The translations under genes and the position numbers were made by a program. A DNA stretch of 64,000 bases. Source: Henriciella marina. Its GTDB lineage: Bacteria > Pseudomonadota > Alphaproteobacteria > Caulobacterales > Hyphomonadaceae. The notes below the pieces were generated by a model. That model ran no database searches and was not told the origin of the DNA. It was given only the letters and a program-made list of their open reading frames with translations. Below are positions 59,730 through 64,000 of the stretch, one piece after another. The stretch is taken from the NCBI RefSeq assembly GCF_027213945.1, contig NZ_JAPWGW010000005.1, positions 62,001 to 126,000 of the forward strand, in the 5' to 3' direction. Every line of letters begins with the position of its first letter. The first letter of the stretch is position 1.

Positions 59730-61294
59730 GCGGGTTTTTGACAGAAGAGCTCGTCGTCTTCCCGGCCAATTATGCAGGACACCTGAAGCTTGCGCTCGGT
59801 GCGCTTGCGATGGGTCTTCTGGTGTCGATCCCGGCAGGCATTCTCGCGGCGCGTCAGAAATATGTGGCCGGGCCAGCACTCGCCACGGCGAGCGTTATCC
59901 AGACGATACCGGGCATCGCGCTGCTGGCGCTCATGGTGCCGCTGATGGGCGGGATGATCGGCTTCTGGCCAGCATTCGTCGCGCTCTCGCTCTATTCTAT
60001 CCTTCCAATGCTCCGGAACACGATTGTCGGGCTGCGTGGTGTGGATGAAGACGTGCGTGAGGCAGCGCTGGCGGTCGGGATGACAGCGCGCCAGCGTCTG
60101 CGCGAGGTTGATTTGCCCCTGGCAGCGCCCGTGATTGTCGCCGGACTGCGCACCGCGTCAGCTTGGGTCGTCGGCACAGCAACACTATCGACGCCGGTCG
60201 GGGCGCGCAGCCTCGGCAATTACATTTTTCAGGGGCTGCAGACCCGTAACTGGTCCGCAGTGCTTTTCGGATGTCTCGTTTCAGCTGCGCTTGCGCTCGC
60301 GCTGGACCAGATCATTGCGCAGTTCGAGAAGTCGGCCAGCGAGCGGAAGCGGTCACATGCCATCGCTGGCGGGATCGGACTTGTACTCATCATCCTTCCG
60401 GCTTTGCTCGTTATCAGTCCACAGCGAACAGGGCCGACGACTTCGCCTTCTTCTGAGGCCGCAGTCGCTGACAGCAGCAACGCCCTACCACTCGAAGGTC
60501 AGACAATCACGGTCGCCAGCAAAGGCTTTACCGAGCAGTACATCCTTGCCGACCTGTTGCGCCGGACCCTGGAGGCGCAAGGCGCGCGTGTCCGTGTCCG
60601 CGAAGGTCTAGGCACGACGGTTGCCTTTGATGCGCTCGCCGCAGATTCGGTGGACATCTATGTCGACTATACCGGCACAGTCTGGGCCAGCCTGATGAAT
60701 GAGGAGGAACCGGCACAACGCGCGGATATGTATGCACAGGTTTCAGCCTGGCTGCTGGCGGAGCACGGCGTTCTGAGTGCCGGTAAGCTCGGTTTCGAGA
60801 ATGCGTATGCGTTTGCGACCAGCCCCGAAACGGCCCGAACGCATGATCTTGAGACAATTGGTGACCTTTCAGGCGCGCCGCTATCCATCGCGAGCGACCC
60901 TGAATTCTTTGGCCGTCCTGAATGGACCCGCACCCGGGATGCTTATGGACTCGAAAGCCTCTCTCCGCGAAGCATGGATTCGGCATTCATGTATGACGCC
61001 GTGCGGCGCGGCGAAGTCGGGCTAATCACGGCGTATACGACTGATGGCCGGATCGACGCCTTCGAGCTTGTCCTGTTAGAGGACACGCGCTCAGTCTTGC
61101 CGCCTTATGACGCCTTCATGCTGATCGGCCCCGAGGCGCGTACGAACACGGCGCTCCTGAATGTCCTCGGCGCGCTGGAGGGAAAAATCTCGACAGAGCT
61201 GATGCGCAAGGCCAATTCCCGTGTCGATCTGGAACGCCAGAGCAGCGCGCAAGCGGGCGCATGGCTTTATGAGCAGATATTCCCCGCAGAATAA
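59726..61294 (+). CDS. Osmoprotectant ABC transporter permease fused to substrate-binding domain
   Basis: A 522-residue fusion. Residues 1-210 are the permease with five or so helices and the ABC-contact loop REAALAVGMTARQRLREVDL. A further membrane segment at about 213-235 leads to a periplasmic binding domain (about 255-522, ITVASKGFTEQYILADLLRR) of the OpuAC/OpuCC type, which binds quaternary ammonium compounds such as glycine betaine or choline through an aromatic cage. The fusion replaces separate permease and binding protein genes. It overlaps the ATPase stop by four bases (ATGA). Confidence 0.92.
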   Translation: MSGFLTEELVVFPANYAGHLKLALGALAMGLLVSIPAGILAARQKYVAGPALATASVIQTIPGIALLALMVPLMGGMIGFWPAFVALSLYSILPMLRNTIVGLRGVDEDVREAALAVGMTARQRLREVDLPLAAPVIVAGLRTASAWVVGTATLSTPVGARSLGNYIFQGLQTRNWSAVLFGCLVSAALALALDQIIAQFEKSASERKRSHAIAGGIGLVLIILPALLVISPQRTGPTTSPSSEAAVADSSNALPLEGQTITVASKGFTEQYILADLLRRTLEAQGARVRVREGLGTTVAFDALAADSVDIYVDYTGTVWASLMNEEEPAQRADMYAQVSAWLLAEHGVLSAGKLGFENAYAFATSPETARTHDLETIGDLSGAPLSIASDPEFFGRPEWTRTRDAYGLESLSPRSMDSAFMYDAVRRGEVGLITAYTTDGRIDAFELVLLEDTRSVLPPYDAFMLIGPEARTNTALLNVLGALEGKISTELMRKANSRVDLERQSSAQAGAWLYEQIFPAE

Positions 61295-61308
61295 CAGCGC
61301 AAAGGAAA

Positions 61309-61333
61309 ACAGGCGGCCCTAAGGACCACCTGT
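61309..61333. terminator. Imperfect hairpin between convergent transporter and phoH genes
   Basis: ACAGGCGGCCC and GGACCACCTGT pair with two mismatches around TAA. It lies 15 bases after the transporter stop and 24 bases before the phoH stop on the other strand. No strong U tract follows, so the terminator role is tentative. Confidence 0.4.
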
Positions 61334-61357
61334 CTCGATTACCTGATCTGTGTCCCG

Positions 61358-62158
61358 TTACAGAACGCCGAGCATTTCTGCGACGAGAGGATGTCGGACG
61401 ATGTCCTGACCTTCGAGGTAAATAACTTCTGCGTCTGACAGTCCGGCAAGCTTCTCAGCTGCCTGGGCCAAGCCCGACAGGGATGGCAGGAGGTCCGACT
61501 GTTGTGGGTCGCCGGTTACGGCCATGGTTGAGTGCCAACCAAGCCGGGTCAACAACATCTTGAGCTGTGTATAGGTGCAGTTCTGCGCCTCATCGATGAC
61601 GACAAAGGCATTGTTCAGCGTGCGACCGCGCATGAAACCGATCGGGGCAATCTCGATCAGCCCTTCGCCCATCATGTGTTTCAGCTGCTGCGGCGAGAGC
61701 CTGTCGGCGAGCGCATCGTATAGCGGGCGCAGGTAGGGGGCGAGCTTGTCTTCCATTGCGCCGGGCAGAAAGCCGATCTGTTCACCGGCTTCGACGGCTG
61801 GGCGAGAAAGGATGATGCGCGCGACCTTTCCGGATTGTAGCGCTTCGACTGCCTTGCAGATGGCAAGATAGGTCTTGCCGGTTCCTGCCGGGCCGAGGGC
61901 GCAGACGAGTGATTTGGTTTCGAGCGCCTTCATCAGGCGCGCCTGGTTTTCCGAGCGTGGCTTTACATTCTTCTGATAGCGCTGGTCGCGCGGTGTGTTG
62001 GGATTGCGGACCTTTTCAGCATCGTCGGGGTGCCATCCCCCATTGATCGCGTAGAGGCGTGCTTCCTGTCTGGACTTGCCGCCCATTTCCTCGAGGAAGC
62101 CCATGGCTTCAATCTCGTTCCTGGCTTTCTGACGCTTGGACACAGCACGCTTACCCAT
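61358..62158 (-). CDS. PhoH-family P-loop ATPase
   Basis: A 266-residue protein of the PhoH family. The Walker A is GPAGTGKTYLAICKAVEAL and Walker B is NAFVVIDEAQN, with TQLKMLLTRLG and MAVTGDPQQSDLL as the following motifs, and the N-terminal extension is basic. PhoH-like proteins are ATP-binding and possibly RNA-acting, with links to phosphate stress in Escherichia. ATG 62158 has AAGGAGAT just upstream. Its leader contains a terminator-like hairpin with a U7 tract. Confidence 0.92.
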   Translation of the reverse strand: MGKRAVSKRQKARNEIEAMGFLEEMGGKSRQEARLYAINGGWHPDDAEKVRNPNTPRDQRYQKNVKPRSENQARLMKALETKSLVCALGPAGTGKTYLAICKAVEALQSGKVARIILSRPAVEAGEQIGFLPGAMEDKLAPYLRPLYDALADRLSPQQLKHMMGEGLIEIAPIGFMRGRTLNNAFVVIDEAQNCTYTQLKMLLTRLGWHSTMAVTGDPQQSDLLPSLSGLAQAAEKLAGLSDAEVIYLEGQDIVRHPLVAEMLGVL

Positions 62159-62321
62159 GAGGATCTCCTTTTCGGGCACAAAAAAACCGCCGGGCGGAAT
62201 GCCGGGCGGTTACGAAGAACGGGGAGTGACTGGCTCCGGACCCGAGGGAGGGGCCGGGCGGGGTGGGTGTCAGGAATGGTCTTTGGACCATCAGCACTTG
62301 CCTCGCGAATCTCAACACCAT
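62151..62321 (-). CDS. Possible 56-codon leader ORF before phoH
   Basis: An open frame from ATG 62321 to a TAA at 62151-62153 overlaps the phoH start by eight bases. It is Pro-rich in the centre and ends in an Arg-rich segment read through the hairpin and U tract. No good ribosome site precedes the ATG, and the protein matches nothing I know. It may be only an open frame, or a leader whose translation controls the hairpin. Low confidence. Confidence 0.2.
   Translation of the reverse strand: MVLRFARQVLMVQRPFLTPTPPGPSLGSGASHSPFFVTARHSARRFFCARKGDPHG
62180..62211 (-). terminator. Terminator-like hairpin in the phoH leader
   Basis: On the minus strand AACCGCC (62211-62205) pairs with GGCGGTT (62191-62185), and seven T residues follow (through 62180). 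The hairpin sits about 22 bases before the phoH start, so transcripts reading into phoH must pass it. This fits transcription attenuation, or the end of a short upstream transcript. Confidence 0.65.
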
Positions 62322-62399
62322 TAGAGATTACCAGTATTAAGGCCCGGTTAACCAGTCGGTTCGGGTCAATAAAGTTTTATGACAAGGGAGCCCTGCGAT

Positions 62400-62933
62400 A
62401 TGGCACTTTTTGACCTCGATGGCGTGAAACCGGTCACACCGGAGAGCGGGAATTACTGGGTCGCGGAGAATGCGACCGTGCTTGGCCGTGTGATTCTCAA
62501 AGAGAATACCAGCGTCTGGTTCAATGCCGTGCTGAGGGGCGACAATGATCCGATCGAGATCGGTGAGAATTCCAACATCCAGGATGGCAGTGTCCTGCAT
62601 ACCGACCACGGTGTGCCGCTGACGATCGGCGGGAACGTCACCGTCGGCCATATGGTGATGCTTCATGGTTGCACGATTGGCGACGGGACGCTGATCGGGA
62701 TCGGATCGACAATCCTGAACCGCGCAAAAATCGGCAAGAACTGCATCATTGGGGCACACTCCCTTATACCCGAAGGCAAGGAGATCCCCGACAACTCACT
62801 GGTCATGGGCGCGCCGGGCAAGGTCGTGCGCGAGCTTGATGATGGCGCTGCGCAGATGATTGCGGCGTCGGCGAAGGTCTATGTCGAGAACTGGAAGCGG
62901 TTCAAATCAGGACTGACCCGCATAGACGGTTAG
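62400..62933 (+). CDS. Gamma-class carbonic anhydrase family protein
   Basis: A 177-residue left-handed beta-helix protein. The hexapeptide repeats run from about 15 to 130, and the metal-binding His residues are visible in [20 protein letters not shown] and MLHGC. The C-terminal helix packs on the coil. It belongs to the YrdA/PaaY/CaiE-like group; some members are zinc carbonic anhydrases, while others have no shown activity. The preferred start is 62400; an ATG seven codons earlier precedes the ribosome-like AAGGGAG. Confidence 0.9.
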   Translation: MALFDLDGVKPVTPESGNYWVAENATVLGRVILKENTSVWFNAVLRGDNDPIEIGENSNIQDGSVLHTDHGVPLTIGGNVTVGHMVMLHGCTIGDGTLIGIGSTILNRAKIGKNCIIGAHSLIPEGKEIPDNSLVMGAPGKVVRELDDGAAQMIAASAKVYVENWKRFKSGLTRIDG

Positions 62934-62941
62934 GTACCTGC

Positions 62942-63490
62942 CTAGTCGTTGCTGGCCACAAGTTTCAAGCGTGGCTCCTTCGTCCGCGCGTCTGGCGGGT
63001 AGATCGCCGTGAGGCGATGACGCCAGACAGGTCGCCCTCGCAGGAAAGTCTCACCGCCCAGCGCCTGATACAGGCCGAGCATGCGCGCGCCTGTCTCGAT
63101 ATGAGGCGGCTTTGCAAGCGGGGCCAGTGTCATTTCGATATCAACGCGTTCTCCCGTGAGGGATTCGCCGCGAGCGCGAACGATGCCGGGTAGCTTTTCT
63201 CGCGAGATTATTTTCAGCAGGCTCGACAGCATATCGCGGTCGTGTCCGGTCCAGACGCCGAGAAAGTCGTGGTCAGCCAGCTCACGCCCAAGCGAGGACT
63301 GGAGTTGAACGCCTGCGGTACGGAAGAGCCACTGGTCGTCGCCCTCCTGCTGGATCACGAATAGTCGCTCGATCAGGTCCGGATGATCCTTTGTTGTCGG
63401 TCCAGACGGGACGTCCGAAGCAGCAATAGACATGCGCTGCCAGGCAGACAGCAGAGTCTGGCTGTTCGGATGAAGGGTTCTGTCGAGCAT
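62942..63490 (-). CDS. PAS_5-domain protein
   Basis: A 182-residue protein with one PAS_5-type domain (about 15-155): LLSAWQRMSIAASDVPSGPT, then DQWLFRTAGVQLQSSLGREL, and FLGVWTGHD. A histidine kinase or other output domain is absent. Related stand-alone PAS_5 proteins occur in many Caulobacterales and Rhodospirillales and may bind small ligands or regulate motility or polysaccharide output. Its stop lies 9 bases from that of the convergent carbonic-anhydrase-like gene. Confidence 0.75.
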   Translation of the reverse strand: MLDRTLHPNSQTLLSAWQRMSIAASDVPSGPTTKDHPDLIERLFVIQQEGDDQWLFRTAGVQLQSSLGRELADHDFLGVWTGHDRDMLSSLLKIISREKLPGIVRARGESLTGERVDIEMTLAPLAKPPHIETGARMLGLYQALGGETFLRGRPVWRHRLTAIYPPDARTKEPRLKLVASND

Positions 63491-63694
63491 TTTGACCTGC
63501 TTCTCTATTCTGGCGTTATCTCTAAAGCGTCGGACTGCCGTCAGGCTGTCGCATCACCTCGTCGCAAGGCGCGGGCCAGTTCTATGTGTCCTGCTGCGGT
63601 CCAGATTTTCCGGCATCGGAACATTTTTCGCTAATCAGGCGAGAACTGGCACGGCTTGTGCTTCTCCTCAGGCGAAGAGCCACGGAGACCCCTT

Positions 63695-64000
63695 ATGCGC
63701 GTTTCATCACGACACACCCTGTTCGCCGGCGCTGGTGCGGCAGTCATTATAACCCTGTCCGGCCTCGCCTGGGCTGGCGGTAGTGGCGGCAATGGTGGTT
63801 GCAATACGTGTACCGCGAAGCCGGTCTCTCCACCGACTTATAATGGCGGGCGTTCCGGCTGTTGTGACGGTGGCAAGCAACACGCGCTGCGCGTGCCTGG
63901 TGTGAATGTCGCGGGTCCGAACATCTCCATCGGCGGCACGAATGTTAACGTTCACGGCGGCAATCTTAATGTGTCGGCGCAGAGCTATCTCAATGTGACC
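63695..64000 (+). CDS. Secreted Gly/Asn-rich protein, N-terminal part only
   Basis: The frame begins at ATG 63695 with GGAG upstream and runs off the right edge after 102 codons. A signal peptide (about 1-27) ends at LAWAGG, followed by Gly/Asn- and Cys-containing sequence (NGGCNTCTAKP, then GCCDGG). Short imperfect repeats then appear (VPGVNVAGPNISIGGTNVNV, then HGGNLNVSAQSYLNV). The alternating Val/Ile and Asn/Gly pattern suggests a beta-solenoid or polymerising envelope protein. The rest is outside the window and the family is not recognised. Confidence 0.55.
   Translation, partial: MRVSSRHTLFAGAGAAVIITLSGLAWAGGSGGNGGCNTCTAKPVSPPTYNGGRSGCCDGGKQHALRVPGVNVAGPNISIGGTNVNVHGGNLNVSAQSYLNVT

Noticed and set aside
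1-64000. Prophage, integrative element, CRISPR array or tRNA genes
   Set aside because: No integrase, transposase, phage structural gene, regularly spaced repeats or tRNA-like cloverleaf was recognised, and gene order is typical of a chromosomal core region.

Overview
The window is GC-rich, densely packed bacterial DNA. No rRNA, tRNA, CRISPR array, prophage or transposase is recognisable, and no gap between genes exceeds about 300 bases. Gene content points to an alphaproteobacterium of the Caulobacterales/Hyphomonadaceae type, probably aerobic and marine. The reasons are the cell-cycle master regulator CtrA with a C-terminal Ala-Ala tail, the CtrA antagonist SciP (DUF1153), GANTC sites of the CcrM type and CtrA-box-like motifs in promoters, and DUF3126 and DUF2061 proteins. 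The genus is inference.

Layout. 1-6.5 kb: the start of an S41-like lipoprotein, a Crp/Fnr regulator, a potassium channel with a C-terminal zinc ribbon translationally coupled to a feruloyl-CoA-synthetase-like ligase, a ThDP enzyme and a chloramphenicol-phosphotransferase-like kinase. 6.5-14 kb: a glycine-zipper envelope protein, methyltransferase, SDR, HemW, RdgB, a DUF2975/HTH pair, a GIY-YIG protein, CreA and a group III truncated haemoglobin. 14-24 kb: RNase PH, an MFS_2 transporter, the stress set hrcA-grpE and dnaK (with a good sigma-32 promoter), an MscS channel and an aldehyde dehydrogenase. 24-31 kb: a same-strand run sciP - mini-fliF - fliG - fliH/flbE-like - fliN - flhF - flhG - ctrA, followed upstream by mnmA. 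31-40 kb: a TonB-dependent siderophore receptor, MgtC, HAD phosphatase, peroxiredoxin, a cyanide-insensitive quinol oxidase (cioAB plus a DUF2474 small subunit), a Nudix hydrolase and a fatty-acid desaturase. 41-49 kb: an FAD-linked oxidase, PaiB, Sua5, and three YceI domains with a cytochrome b561, then an acyl-CoA dehydrogenase and a nitroreductase. 49-64 kb: a TetR-RND efflux operon with a palindromic operator, GYF_2 and GMC proteins, a tandem PilZ protein, CysE, an osmoprotectant ABC transporter with a fused permease/binding protein, PhoH, a gamma carbonic anhydrase, a PAS protein and the start of a secreted Gly/Asn-rich protein.

The most interesting region is 24-29.7 kb. It encodes flagellar switch and polar-placement proteins, but they look systematically reduced. 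FliF is only 228 residues: one membrane segment, an RBM3-like ring domain, a second membrane segment and a FliG-binding tail, with RBM1, RBM2 and the beta-collar missing. FliG has lost typical torque-helix charges. FlhF has Arg for the P-loop Lys and lacks the DTAG motif. FlhG has no recognisable DQAxxLR activation helix. No rod, hook, export or FliM gene is present in the window. The set lies between the CtrA antagonist and CtrA, with a CtrA-box-like site before mini-fliF. I infer a miniature, cell-cycle-controlled MS/C-ring-like polar complex derived from the flagellum, either repurposed or a lineage-specific reduction. This needs a check of the rest of the genome for a full flagellar set.
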